A stretch of 64,000 nt of DNA from contig DASUXA010000040.1 in assembly GCA_036378155.1 (NCBI GenBank), positions 1-64,000 of the forward strand, written 5' to 3'. This document shows positions 41,833 to 51,017 of the stretch, one piece after another. Within the stretch, counting starts at the first letter, position 1. Each line of letters opens with the position of its first letter. The position numbers and the translations under genes were made by a program. This DNA is from DASUXA01 sp036378155 (GTDB lineage Bacteria; Actinomycetota; Actinomycetes; Mycobacteriales; Micromonosporaceae). The notes under the pieces were generated by a model. That model worked only from the letters and a program-made list of their open reading frames with translations. It was not told the DNA's origin and did not search any database.

Positions 41833-42783
41833 TCAGCGCGCGCCGCGCCCGCCGCCGATCGAGAACCGCACGACGGTACCGCCGTCGCCGGAACTGATCG
41901 ACAGGGCGTCGCACGCGTGGCGGGCGAGCCACAACCCCATGCCGCCGTCCGCGCCGGGCGACGGCGGCAGGTACCCGGCGAGCGGGTCGATCGACGCGCG
42001 ACCGGCGTCGCTCACCTCGCCCACCACCCGGTCGTCGACGAACCACAACGCGACGCGTGCCGGAACCGTGCCGTGGCGCAGGCAGTTCGTCGCCAGTTCG
42101 GTCACGGTGAGCGCCAGGTCGTCGACCTGCCGAGCCGGCAGCACCCGGGTCGCTTCGGCGACCGCGCGCACCCGGTCGCGCAGCGCGGCGAGATCGCCCG
42201 TCACCGGTACCGTCAGCGTCGGCTCGCCGCTCGTCGGCGGCACCGGATCGGCGATCTCGTCCAGCAGCGCCGCCGGGTCGAGGTAGGCGCCGCTGGCACG
42301 GTGCTGCCCGTCCCACACCGTCGGGTGGGTGCGCAGCGCGTCGCCCAGCACCGTCGGGGGCAGCTGCCGGGTGGAGTAGGGGCAGACGATCCAGGCGGGG
42401 GCGTGCGCGAACACGCGGTTCAGCGCCGACTCGTATCGGGTCCAGGTGGCGTGCTCGTCCGGCTCGCCGAACACCACTTCGCCGACCACCCGCGTGTACC
42501 GGACGCCCCGCGCGGCGAACTCGTCCAGTTGCCGCTGCCAGCCGGCGACGGTCCGGGCGGGGCGCGTGTACCAGTCGGCGTTGTCGACGAACACGACCCG
42601 GTCGGCGTCGTCGCCCAACTCGTCGCGCAGCAGCTCGATGTGCGCCTTGGTGGTCGCCGCCACCGCGCCGTGCCCGTCGGCGAGCGCGCCGCGCAGGAAC
42701 GGTGCGGTGAGAGCGACGAACCGCTCGTCCGAGTCGTAGAAGACCGCGTCGTGGCAGAAACTATCGCCTTCGGTCACCGTCAT
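41833..42783 (-). CDS. MEDS-domain anti-sigma-like ATPase/regulator
   Basis: 316 aa. The N-terminal MEDS domain (FCHDAVFYDSDERFVALTAPF ... WIVCPYSTRQLP) is joined to an RsbW/HATPase_c domain: VDDLALTVTELATNCLRHG (N box), FVDDRVVGEVSDAG and DGGMGLWLARHACDALSISS (G boxes). No phospho-acceptor His domain exists, so it is more likely a serine-kinase or anti-sigma-type switch, in line with the known actinobacterial MEDS-HATPase proteins. ATG 42783 is chosen over the preceding TTG. No sigma factor or anti-anti-sigma gene is adjacent. Confidence 0.88.
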   Translation of the reverse strand: MTVTEGDSFCHDAVFYDSDERFVALTAPFLRGALADGHGAVAATTKAHIELLRDELGDDADRVVFVDNADWYTRPARTVAGWQRQLDEFAARGVRYTRVVGEVVFGEPDEHATWTRYESALNRVFAHAPAWIVCPYSTRQLPPTVLGDALRTHPTVWDGQHRASGAYLDPAALLDEIADPVPPTSGEPTLTVPVTGDLAALRDRVRAVAEATRVLPARQVDDLALTVTELATNCLRHGTVPARVALWFVDDRVVGEVSDAGRASIDPLAGYLPPSPGADGGMGLWLARHACDALSISSGDGGTVVRFSIGGGRGAR

Positions 42784-43029
42784 CAATCGATCACCCGCCC
42801 CCGTACCCCCCGCAAGGGGCTGCCACGCTGTGCGCAGCGCTCACCAGGTCCCCTTCCGTCGGACGACATCACCGTAACCCGGCGCGCCGACCCCCGCCGG
42901 GCGCAGCCGGGGCGCACGGCATCGCCTGCGGCGAACGCGAGGATCAGTCTGCCGCGTCCCCCGATGACTCGGCTGCTCACGGATGGTGTACCCGGTCACA
43001 TGGCGCGGCCGGCGAGGGATGCTGGGGCG

Positions 43030-43728
43030 GTGAGCGCCGCCGACGAGACACGAGCGGGGACCGGTGTCGGACCGGACGGGTCCGAGGGGCCCTCCGCCGG
43101 CGAGGGCGGGTCCGAGGCGTCCCCCGCCCGCGAGGGCGGGTCCGCTCGGGTCGCCGGGCTCGTGCTGGCGGCGGGGGCGGGTCGCCGGTACGGGCGCCCC
43201 AAGGCGCTCGTCGAGATCGACGGCCGTCCACTCGTGGCGCGCGCCGTGGACACCCTGGTCGCGGCCGGCTGCGATCCGGTGGCGGTGGTCGTCGGCGCCG
43301 CGTCCGAGAAGGTACGCGCCCTGCTCGCCGGGTTGCCGGCGGTCGCCGTCGACAACCCGGAGTGGGGCACCGGCATGGCGTCCTCGCTGCGCGCGGGTCT
43401 GCGCGCCCTCGCCGGTACCGACGCCGTCGCCGTGGTCGTGCTGCTGGTCGACATGCCGGGCATCACCGCCGCCGCGGTGCGCCGGCTGACCGGGTACGCC
43501 CGGTCGGACGTGCTGGCGACCGCGAGGTACGGCCGGCGGCGCGGGCACCCGGTCCTGCTCGGGCGCGCCCACTGGGACGCAGTCGCCGCGTGCGCGACCG
43601 GTGACGCCGGGGCGCGGGGGTACCTGGCCCGGCATGCCGACCGCGTGGTCGGCGTCGAGTGCGGCGACGTCGCCGACCCGACCGACCTCGACGTACCGAG
43701 CGGCGCGCCGGCTGAGCGGCGGAGGTAG
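43030..43728 (+). CDS. MocA-like molybdenum cofactor nucleotidyltransferase
   Basis: 232 aa. LVLAAGAGRRYGRPKALVEIDGRP is the NTP-transferase P-loop, with VVVGAASEKVRALLAGLP, NPEWGTGMASSLRAGLRAL and LLVDMPGITAAAVRRL following; this is the MocA/MobA-like group that makes MCD for CO dehydrogenase-type enzymes. It opens the cox gene cluster, which fits cytidylylation of Mo cofactor. GTG 43030 is preferred; ATG 43000 is also open. The N-terminal 35 residues are a tandem-repeat tail. Confidence 0.86.
   Translation: MSAADETRAGTGVGPDGSEGPSAGEGGSEASPAREGGSARVAGLVLAAGAGRRYGRPKALVEIDGRPLVARAVDTLVAAGCDPVAVVVGAASEKVRALLAGLPAVAVDNPEWGTGMASSLRAGLRALAGTDAVAVVVLLVDMPGITAAAVRRLTGYARSDVLATARYGRRRGHPVLLGRAHWDAVAACATGDAGARGYLARHADRVVGVECGDVADPTDLDVPSGAPAERRR
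43078..43145 (+). repeat. 30-bp tandem repeat in the nucleotidyltransferase N-tail
   Basis: Two degenerate 30-bp units (43078, 43108) plus the start of a third, each beginning GGGTCCG and ending CGAGGGC, encode GSEGPSAGEG and GSEASPAREG. Confidence 0.75.
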
Positions 43729-43804
43729 CCGACCGTGGTCGCACCGCCTCGCGGTACCCCCGCAATCGTGGCAGTTATCAGGAGAAACGCGGCATAGTGG
43801 GCGG

Positions 43805-44704
43805 GTGGACAGCCCCGCGTCGCCGCAGTCGCCCGCGCAGTTGGCGCACGCCCTGGAACGCGCCGGCTACCTCGCCGACGAGGGCCTCGCCACCGCCGGG
43901 TACCTGGCGCTGCGGCTCGGCCGACCGCTGTTCCTCGAAGGGGACGCGGGCGTCGGCAAGACCGCGTTCGCGCAGGCGCTGGCGACCGCGACCGGATACC
44001 CGTACGTCCGGCTGCAGTGCTACGAGGGGCTGGACGCCTCGCAGGCGCTGTACGACTGGGACTTCACCCGCCAGATCCTGCACCTGCGCACCGTCGAGGC
44101 GACCGCGGTCGCCAGCGGCGACTCCCCCGACGCGCAGGCTCTCGAGGCGAGCCTGTACGACCGGCGGTTCCTGGTCGCCCGCCCCCTGCTGCGCGCCCTG
44201 GAACTGAGCCCCTGCGTCCTGCTGGTCGACGAGATCGACCGCGCCGACGACGAGTTCGAGGCGTTCCTGCTGGAGGTGTTGTCCGAGTCCGCGATCACCA
44301 TCCCGGAACTGGGTCGGGTGGTCGCCGAAACGCCCCCGCTGACGGTGCTCACCAGCAACCGCACCCGCGAGGTCCACGACGCGTTGAAGCGGCGCTGCCT
44401 GTACCACTGGGTCGAGCACCCCGGTTTCGACCGCGAGGTCGCGATCCTGCGTACCCGGCTGCCGCAGCTCACCGAGAAGCTGGCCGAACAGGTCGCGCAC
44501 GCCACCGGTCGGATGCGGCAACTGGACCTGGTCAAGCCGCCCGGCGTGGCGGAGTCGCTGGACTGGGCAAGCGCGCTGGTCGCGCTGGGCGCCTCCACCC
44601 TCGACCCGGACGTCACCGCCGCGACGCTCGGGGCGGTGCTGAAGTACCGGGAGGACGCCGAGCGGGTACGCGGCGCGGGTCTCGCCGAGTTGCTGGTGGG
44701 CTGA
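43805..44704 (+). CDS. MoxR-type AAA+ ATPase (CoxD-like)
   Basis: 299 aa. Walker A LEGDAGVGKTAFAQAL, Walker B CVLLVDEIDRADDEFEAFLL, sensor 1 VLTSNRTREVHDALKRRCLYHWV place it in the MoxR family. In cox operons this ATPase (CoxD) works with the VWA protein CoxE to insert or sulfurate the Mo-Cu/Mo active site. GTG 43805 is chosen to give VDSPASPQSPAQLAHALERAG; CATAGT 6 nt upstream could be a leaderless -10. coxE starts 1 base after its stop. Confidence 0.93.
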   Translation: MDSPASPQSPAQLAHALERAGYLADEGLATAGYLALRLGRPLFLEGDAGVGKTAFAQALATATGYPYVRLQCYEGLDASQALYDWDFTRQILHLRTVEATAVASGDSPDAQALEASLYDRRFLVARPLLRALELSPCVLLVDEIDRADDEFEAFLLEVLSESAITIPELGRVVAETPPLTVLTSNRTREVHDALKRRCLYHWVEHPGFDREVAILRTRLPQLTEKLAEQVAHATGRMRQLDLVKPPGVAESLDWASALVALGASTLDPDVTAATLGAVLKYREDAERVRGAGLAELLVG

Positions 44705-44705
44705 C

Positions 44706-45818
44706 ATGGACGACGCTCAGGTCACCCGAGCCCTGCTGACCTTCGCCCGTACCCTGCGCGAGGCGGGCGTGGACGCCACGCCGGAGCGGGTCCAGGCCAT
44801 GTTCGCCGCCGCCGGGTCGCTCGGCGCCCACCGCCCCGACGGGGTGTACTGGGCGGGTCGGCTGACGCTGTGCGCGGAACCGGAGGACCTGCCGGTGTAC
44901 GACGCGGCGTTCGCCGCCTGCTTCGGCGACCGGGTCGCGCATCGCCCCACCGCGCCGACCCGACCCGCCGCGACCCGGCTGACCACCGTGTTCACCACGG
45001 ACGGCGGTACCGCCGCCGGACCGCGGGACCGGTCGCCCGCCGTCGTCCAAGCGACCGCCAGCGACACCGAACTGCTGCGCCACCGCGACGTCGCCGCGCT
45101 GTCCCCGGTCGAGCGCGCGGAACTGCGCCGGTTGCTGGCGCTGCTCGCCCCGGCGACCGCCCCTAGGCTCACCCGGCGGTACCGCCCGGCGCCGCGCGGC
45201 GACGTGGACCCGGCTCGGACGGTACGGCGGATGCTGCGGCACGTCGGCGAGCCGGCGCGCCCGGTGTACCGGCGGCACCGCGCCCGACCCCGGCGGCTGG
45301 TGCTGCTGCTGGACGTGTCCGGGTCGATGGCGCTGTACGCCGACGCGCTGCTGCGCTTCGCGCACGCCGCGGTGCGCCGCCGACCGGCGTCCACCGAGGT
45401 GTTCACGATCGGTACCCGGATCACCCGGATCACCCGCCCGCTGCGGCACCGCGACCCGGACGCCGCGCTGCGCGACGCCGGTCGCGCCATCCCGGACTGG
45501 CAGGGCGGCACCCGGCTGGGCGAGGCACTCAAGGCGTTCCTGGACCGGTGGGGGCAACGCGGCACCGCACGCGGCGCGGTGGTGGTGCTGTGTAGCGACG
45601 GCTGGGAGCGGGGCACGGCGGACCTGCTCGCCGCGCAGGTCGCCCGGCTGTCACGGCTGGCGTACCGGGTGGTGTGGGTGAACCCGCACCGGGGCAAGCC
45701 GGGCTACGCGCCGCTGGCTCGGGGCATGGCGGCGGCCCTGCCGTACCTGGACGACTTCGTCGCCGGGCACAGCCTGGCCGCCCTGGAGGAACTGGTAGAG
45801 GTGATCTCGCGTGCGTGA
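44706..45818 (+). CDS. coxE: VWA domain protein CoxE
   Basis: 370 aa. The N-terminal half is helical; the C-terminal VWA domain (from about 195) has the MIDAS motif LLLDVSGSMALYADALLRF, a Thr-containing FTIGTRITRITRPL loop and VVVLCSDGWERGTADLLAAQ. CoxE and MoxR form a cofactor-maturation pair in aerobic CO dehydrogenase clusters. ATG 44706 follows immediately after moxR, and the stop overlaps xdhC by 8 bp. Confidence 0.93.
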   Translation: MDDAQVTRALLTFARTLREAGVDATPERVQAMFAAAGSLGAHRPDGVYWAGRLTLCAEPEDLPVYDAAFAACFGDRVAHRPTAPTRPAATRLTTVFTTDGGTAAGPRDRSPAVVQATASDTELLRHRDVAALSPVERAELRRLLALLAPATAPRLTRRYRPAPRGDVDPARTVRRMLRHVGEPARPVYRRHRARPRRLVLLLDVSGSMALYADALLRFAHAAVRRRPASTEVFTIGTRITRITRPLRHRDPDAALRDAGRAIPDWQGGTRLGEALKAFLDRWGQRGTARGAVVVLCSDGWERGTADLLAAQVARLSRLAYRVVWVNPHRGKPGYAPLARGMAAALPYLDDFVAGHSLAALEELVEVISRA

Positions 45819-46941
45819 GGTGCTCGACGACCTGACCCGGTGGTGGCGCTCCGGGCAGCCGGTGGCGATGGCGACCGTGGTCGGTACCTGGCGCTCGGCG
45901 CCCCGGCAGCCGGGCGCGACGATGCTGGTCGGACCGGACGGTACCGCGGTCGGCAGCGTGTCCGGCGGCTGTGTCGAGGGCGACGTGTACGAGGTGGGCA
46001 CGGAGGTGCTCGGCAGCGGGCAGCCGGTGCTGCGCCGGTACGGCATCAGCGACGACGACGCGTTCGCGGTCGGGCTGACCTGCGGCGGCATCCTCGACGT
46101 GTACGTGGAGCGGCTGGACCGCACGTCGTTTCCCGACTTCGGCGCGGTCGCCGACGCGATCCGGCGGGGCGACCCGGTCGCCGTGGTCACCTGCATATCC
46201 GGGCCGGACCCGGACCGGGTGGGCCGGCGCGTGGTGGTCTGGTCGGAACGGGTCGGCGGCTCATTGGGCAGCGCCCGGCTGGACGACGCGGCGGTCGACG
46301 ACGCGCGCGGCATGCTCGCCAGTGGACGATCCGGGCTGCTGCACTACGGAGCCGACGGCGAACGCCGGGGCGAGGAGCTGACGCTGTTCGTGGCGAGCTT
46401 CGCCGCGCCGCCCCGCATGATCGTGTTCGGGGCGATCGACTTCGCCGCCGCCGTCGCCCGGCTCGGTGTCTTCCTCGGGTACCGGGTCACCGTGTGCGAC
46501 GCCCGCCCGGTGTTCGCCACCCGCAGCCGGTTCCCCGACGCGCACGAGGTGGTGGTCGAGTGGCCGCACCGGTACCTGCGTGCCGAGGCGGACGCCGGTC
46601 GCGTCGACCCTCGTACCGTGCTGTGCGTGCTCACCCACGACCCGAAGTTCGACGTCCCGCTGCTCGAGGTGGCGCTGCGGCTGCCGGTGGCGTACGTCGG
46701 CGCGATGGGCTCCCGGCGTACCCACGACGACCGGCTGCGCCGGCTGCGCGAGGCGGGACTGGGCGACGCCGAGCTCGCCCGGCTGTCCTCACCGGTCGGG
46801 CTCGACCTCGGCGCGCGTACCCCCGAGGAGACCGCGGTCAGCATCGCCGCCGAGATCATCGCGACCCGGTGGGGCGGCACCGGCGAGCGGCTCAGCCACC
46901 AGAACGGACGTATCCACCACGAACTGCTGAATCTCGTCTGA
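45811..46941 (+). CDS. XdhC/CoxI family Mo-cofactor chaperone
   Basis: 376 aa. XdhC_CoxI domain at the N-terminus (AMATVVGTWRSAPRQPGATM, GSVSGGCVEGDVYEVG, LTCGGILDVYVE) and a Rossmann domain at the C-terminus (RMIVFGAIDFAAAVARLGVF ... VGAMGSRRTHDDRLRRL). Members bind Mo cofactor and deliver its sulfurated form to xanthine/CO dehydrogenase-type enzymes. GTG 45811 has GAGGTG upstream and overlaps coxE. The conserved Cys in GGC is present. Confidence 0.93.
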   Translation: MREVLDDLTRWWRSGQPVAMATVVGTWRSAPRQPGATMLVGPDGTAVGSVSGGCVEGDVYEVGTEVLGSGQPVLRRYGISDDDAFAVGLTCGGILDVYVERLDRTSFPDFGAVADAIRRGDPVAVVTCISGPDPDRVGRRVVVWSERVGGSLGSARLDDAAVDDARGMLASGRSGLLHYGADGERRGEELTLFVASFAAPPRMIVFGAIDFAAAVARLGVFLGYRVTVCDARPVFATRSRFPDAHEVVVEWPHRYLRAEADAGRVDPRTVLCVLTHDPKFDVPLLEVALRLPVAYVGAMGSRRTHDDRLRRLREAGLGDAELARLSSPVGLDLGARTPEETAVSIAAEIIATRWGGTGERLSHQNGRIHHELLNLV

Positions 46942-47081
46942 CCCCGGCACGGGGTGAATTGCCGAACTTCCTGCGCTGATCGCCGGTACGCGGTTGGCTA
47001 TAGCCACGGCCTGTGCGGCAGCCCCGGTCACGGCCATGGGCTGCGGACACGGGCAGGCCACGGCGGTATGCGGGAGGTGCC

Positions 47082-47663
47082 ATGACCCGAATCAGCCTCA
47101 CCGTCGACGGGGTGCGCTACGACGACGAGGTCGAGCCGCGCACGCTGCTCGTGTACCACCTGCGCGAGCGGCTGGGCAAGGTCGGCACGGTGGTCGGCTG
47201 CGACACCACCAGTTGCGGCGCGTGCACCGTGCTGATGGACGGCAGGTCGGTGAAGAGTTGCTCGCTGTTCGCGGTACAGGCGGACGGCGCGTCGATCACC
47301 ACAGTGGAGGGGCTGGCGGCGCCGGACGGCACGCTGCACCCGGTACAGCAGGCCTTCCACGACCGGCACGCGCTGCAGTGCGGGTTCTGTACACCCGGAA
47401 TGATCATGGAAGCGGTCGACCTGCTCAACGAGAACCCGGACCCGACCGACGAGGAGATCCGCGAGGGTCTGGAAGGCAATCTGTGCCGGTGCACCGGTTA
47501 CCAGAACATCGTGCGGGCGGTCCGCGACGCCGCTGACGCGCTGCGCGCCGGGCGGAGGCCGACCGCCGAGGAAGAGGTGGGCGTCGGTGTGCCCCACTCA
47601 GCCGCCGCCGAGCCCAGGGTGGAAGAGGTACCCGGCGAGGCGGTGCCCCGCCCGATGCCCTAG
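47082..47663 (+). CDS. coxS: CoxS, [2Fe-2S] subunit of CO dehydrogenase-type hydroxylase
   Basis: 193 aa. Plant-type 2Fe-2S cluster ligands Cys40, 45, 48, 60 (GCDTTSCGACTV ... SC) and the second cluster Cys100, 103, 135, 137 (CGFCTPG ... CRCTGY) are all present. It relays electrons from the Mo site to the FAD subunit. A 30-residue Ala/Glu/Pro tail follows the usual end (family about 160 aa). GGGAGG lies before ATG 47082. Confidence 0.95.
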   Translation: MTRISLTVDGVRYDDEVEPRTLLVYHLRERLGKVGTVVGCDTTSCGACTVLMDGRSVKSCSLFAVQADGASITTVEGLAAPDGTLHPVQQAFHDRHALQCGFCTPGMIMEAVDLLNENPDPTDEEIREGLEGNLCRCTGYQNIVRAVRDAADALRAGRRPTAEEEVGVGVPHSAAAEPRVEEVPGEAVPRPMP

Positions 47664-47664
47664 T

Positions 47665-47753
47665 CCCGTGAGCGCGAGGAGCGAGCGCAGCGAGCCCCGC
47701 CGTCGCCAACCACGAGACCCGTGAGCGCGAGGAGCGAAGCGCGAGGAGCGAGC
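47665..47753 (+). repeat. GTGAGCGCGAGGAGCGA repeats between coxS and coxL
   Basis: CCCGTGAGCGCGAGGAGCGA occurs at 47665 and 47718, with a third truncated copy (GCGCGAGGAGCGA) at 47739. The last copy ends 2 nt before the coxL ATG and supplies a GGAG that can act as its Shine-Dalgarno. This repeat is familiar from Micromonosporaceae intergenic regions, which supports the taxonomic guess. Confidence 0.8.
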
Positions 47754-50153
47754 ATGACTGTCACCGAGGAACGGCCGGCCGGCGAAGTCGGGTCGGCGCG
47801 TCGCCGCAAGGAGGACGCCCGGCTGATCACCGGCCGGACGATGTGGACCGAGAACCTGAGTCTTCCGGGCATGCTGCACCTGGCGATCCTGCGCAGCCCG
47901 ATGGCGCACGCCCGGATCACCCGGCTGGACGTGGGTCCGGCGCTGCAGGCGCCCGGCGTGGTCACCGCGTTCACCGGGCGGGACGTCGCCGACGTGCAGG
48001 GCAGCCTGGTGTGCGCGTGGCCGGTGACCGAGGACATCGTGCAGCCTGCGCACCCGCCGCTGGCGGTCGACGAGGTGCGGCACGTCGGCGAGGCGGTCGC
48101 GGTGGTGATCGCCCGTGACCGTGCCAGCGCCCTCGACGCGCTGATGAACATCGACGTCGAGTACGACGAACTGCCGCCGGTGCTCGACATGGAGGCGGCG
48201 CTCGCCGACGACGCGCCCCTGGTACACGCGGACCAGGGCACCAACCGGGCGTTCCACTGGGTGTACGACTCGGCGCAGGCGGGCGCGGGCGACGACTTCG
48301 AGCAGGTGGCGCGCGACGCCGACGTGGTGGTCCGGCGCCGGTACGTCCAGCAGCGGCTGATCCCGTCCTTCATGGAACCGCGCAGCGTCCTGGTCGACCC
48401 GACCTCCGACCAGATCACCGTGTGGTCGACGACCCAGATCCCGCACATCCTGCGGGTGATCCTGGCCCTGGTCACCGGGGTACCGGAGCACAAGATCCGG
48501 GTGATCGCCCCGGACGTCGGCGGCGGCTTCGGCGGCAAGCTGCAGGTCACCCCGGAGGAGCTGATCGCGTTCCTCGCCGCGCAGCGGGTCGGCAAGCCGG
48601 TCAAGTACACCGAGACCCGCTCGGACACGATGATCGCCGCGCACCACGGCCGCGACCAGATCCAGGACATCGACGTGGCGGCGCGACGCGACGGCACCGT
48701 CCTGGCGCTGCGCGCCCGGCTGCTCGCCAACATGGGCGCCTACCTCGGGCTCGTCGGGGCGGGTGTGCCGATTCTCGGCGCGTACATGTACAACGGCATC
48801 TACAAGTTCCGCGCCTACCGGTTCGAGTGCACCGGGGTGTTCACCACCACCGCGTTCACCGACGCGTACCGGGGCGCGGGGCGACCCGAAGCCACGTTCG
48901 CCGTCGAGCGGATCATGGACGAGCTCGCGGCCGAACTGGGCATGGACCCGATCGAGTTGCGTCGGCGCAACTGGATCAGGCACGAGGAGTTCCCGTACAC
49001 CACGGCAGCGGGGCTCACCTACGACTCGGGCAACTACGAGGCGGCGACCGCAAAGGCGATGCAGCTGTTCGGGTACGACGACCTGCGCCGCGAACAGCAG
49101 GCGCGGCGGGAGTCGGGCGACCCGGTGCAGCTCGGCATCGGCGTGTCGACGTACACCGAGATGTGCGGGCTCGCCCCGTCGCGGCTGTGGGGGTCGCTGC
49201 GGTACACCGCCGGCGGCTGGGAGACGGCGACCGTGCGGATGCTGCCCACCGGGCGGGTCGAGGTGGTCACCGGCACGTCGCCGCACGGTCAGAGCCACGA
49301 GACCGCGTGGAGCCAGATCGTCGCCGACCAGCTCGGCGTGCCGTTCGAGGACGTCGAGGTGCTGCACGGCGACACCCGCAGCTCGCCGCGCGGGCTGGAC
49401 ACGTACGGGTCGCGTTCGCTCGCGGTCGGCGGGACCGCGCTGGTACAGGCGTGCCAGAAGGTGATCGACAAGGCGCGTCCGATCGCCGCGCACCTGCTCG
49501 AGGCGGACCCGGGCGACCTGGAGTTCTCCGGCGGCGCGTTCCGGGTGCGGGGCACCCCGGAAGGCGAAGCCGGCAAGACGCTGGCCGAGTGCGCGCTGGC
49601 CGTGTTCGCCGCGCACAACCTGCCGCCGGGCGTCGAGCCGGTCATCGACGCCGACGCCACGTACGACCCGGCGAACTTCTCCTTCCCGCACGGCACCCAC
49701 CTGTGCGCGGTCGACGTCGACACCGAGACCGGTCGGGTCGCGATCCGGCGGTACGTCGCCGTCGACGACGTGGGTCGGGTGGTCAACCCGCTGATCGTGG
49801 AGGGACAGGTACACGGCGGCGTCGCCCAGGGCGTCGCGCAGGCGCTGTTCGAGGAGGCGGTGTACGACGCGGACGGCAACCTGGTCACCGGCTCGTTCGC
49901 CGACTACACCCTGCCCAGCAGCGCCGACCTGCCGGACTTCATCACCGACCGGACCGAGACGCCGGCCCTGGAGCACCCGCTCGGTACCAAGGGCGTCGGC
50001 GAGGCGGGCACCATCGCCTCCACGCCTGCCGTGGTCAACGCGGTCGTCGACGCGCTGCGCCCGTACGGCGTGACCGACGTGCGGATGCCGTGCACCCCGG
50101 AGCGGGTGTGGCAGGCGGTCTCCACCGCTTCCCGGAAAGGTGGGCAGCCGTGA
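47754..50153 (+). CDS. coxL: CoxL, molybdopterin subunit of CO dehydrogenase-type hydroxylase (form II)
   Basis: 799 aa xanthine-oxidase-family large subunit. Mo-cofactor loops: DVGGGFGGK, AYRGAGRPE (371-379) and the C-terminal catalytic Glu750 in TKGVGEAGTIAS. The active-site loop is AYRGAGR, the form II signature; form I enzymes proven to oxidise CO carry AYRCSFR with the Cu-ligating Cys. The Cys is therefore absent, so CO oxidation should not be assumed; another substrate is possible. ATG 47754. Its stop overlaps coxM as GTGA. Confidence 0.95.
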   Translation: MTVTEERPAGEVGSARRRKEDARLITGRTMWTENLSLPGMLHLAILRSPMAHARITRLDVGPALQAPGVVTAFTGRDVADVQGSLVCAWPVTEDIVQPAHPPLAVDEVRHVGEAVAVVIARDRASALDALMNIDVEYDELPPVLDMEAALADDAPLVHADQGTNRAFHWVYDSAQAGAGDDFEQVARDADVVVRRRYVQQRLIPSFMEPRSVLVDPTSDQITVWSTTQIPHILRVILALVTGVPEHKIRVIAPDVGGGFGGKLQVTPEELIAFLAAQRVGKPVKYTETRSDTMIAAHHGRDQIQDIDVAARRDGTVLALRARLLANMGAYLGLVGAGVPILGAYMYNGIYKFRAYRFECTGVFTTTAFTDAYRGAGRPEATFAVERIMDELAAELGMDPIELRRRNWIRHEEFPYTTAAGLTYDSGNYEAATAKAMQLFGYDDLRREQQARRESGDPVQLGIGVSTYTEMCGLAPSRLWGSLRYTAGGWETATVRMLPTGRVEVVTGTSPHGQSHETAWSQIVADQLGVPFEDVEVLHGDTRSSPRGLDTYGSRSLAVGGTALVQACQKVIDKARPIAAHLLEADPGDLEFSGGAFRVRGTPEGEAGKTLAECALAVFAAHNLPPGVEPVIDADATYDPANFSFPHGTHLCAVDVDTETGRVAIRRYVAVDDVGRVVNPLIVEGQVHGGVAQGVAQALFEEAVYDADGNLVTGSFADYTLPSSADLPDFITDRTETPALEHPLGTKGVGEAGTIASTPAVVNAVVDALRPYGVTDVRMPCTPERVWQAVSTASRKGGQP

Positions 50154-51004
50154 TTCCCGAGGCGTTCGACTATGTCCGACCGTCCACGGTCGACGACGCG
50201 GTACGCGCGCTCGCCGCCGCCGGCGACGAGGCGAAGGTGATCGCCGGTGGGCAGAGCCTGGTCCCGGTGCTGCGACTGCGCCTGGCCGCGCCCACGGTCC
50301 TGGTCGACATCGGTCGGATCGCCGACCTGCGCGGCGTCCGCGAGGACGGCGACGACCTGGTGATCGGCGCGACCACCACGCACGACGAGGTCCTCCACGA
50401 TCCGCTGGTCGCCCGGTACGCGCCGCTGATCGCCGAGGCGACCGCGACGGTCGCGGACCGGCAGGTGCGGCACCTGGGTACCTTCGGCGGGTCGCTGGCG
50501 CACGCCGACCCGGCGGGCGACCTGCCCGCCGTGGCGGTGGCGCTGGACGCCCGTCTCGAGATCGCCGGTCCGAACGGGATGCGGACGGTTCCCGCCGCCG
50601 ACTTCTTCCTCGACTACCTGACCACCGCGCTCGGCGTCGACGAGGTGCTGGCGGCGGTACGGGTGCCGAAGCTTCCCGGGTGGGGCACCCACTACGAGAA
50701 GTTCAGCCGGGTCGCCCAGGCGTGGGCGCTGGTCGGGGTGGCGGCGGCGATCGAACGCGCGGACGGCACGATCACCGGCGCGCGGGTGGCGCTGACCAAC
50801 ATGGGTCCGACCCCGGTACGCGCCCGCGCGGTCGAGCAGGCGCTGGTCGGCGCGCCCGCCACCGCCGAGGCGATCGCCGAGGCGGCGAGCCGCGCCGGCG
50901 ACGGTACGCAGCCCGGCAGCGACCTGTCCGCGTCCGCCGACTACCGCGCCCATCTGGCGACGGTACTGACCGGACGCGCGGTGTCCGCCGCGAGCGGACT
51001 GTAG
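50150..51004 (+). CDS. coxM: CoxM, FAD-binding subunit of CO dehydrogenase-type hydroxylase
   Basis: 284 aa FAD-binding_5 domain with AKVIAGGQSLVPVLRLRLA and HLGTFGGSLAHADPAGDLPA as the FAD pyrophosphate sites, then the CO_deh_flav_C domain (FSRVAQAWALVGVAAAIE). It passes electrons from CoxS to quinone or another acceptor. GTG 50150 lies in the GTGA overlap with coxL. Confidence 0.95.
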   Translation: MIPEAFDYVRPSTVDDAVRALAAAGDEAKVIAGGQSLVPVLRLRLAAPTVLVDIGRIADLRGVREDGDDLVIGATTTHDEVLHDPLVARYAPLIAEATATVADRQVRHLGTFGGSLAHADPAGDLPAVAVALDARLEIAGPNGMRTVPAADFFLDYLTTALGVDEVLAAVRVPKLPGWGTHYEKFSRVAQAWALVGVAAAIERADGTITGARVALTNMGPTPVRARAVEQALVGAPATAEAIAEAASRAGDGTQPGSDLSASADYRAHLATVLTGRAVSAASGL

Positions 51005-51017
51005 CGAGGAGGTACCG

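Noticed and set aside
47754..50153. Confirmed aerobic CO dehydrogenase
   Set aside because: The active-site loop is AYRGAGR (form II), without the Cu-ligating Cys of proven CO-oxidising form I enzymes.
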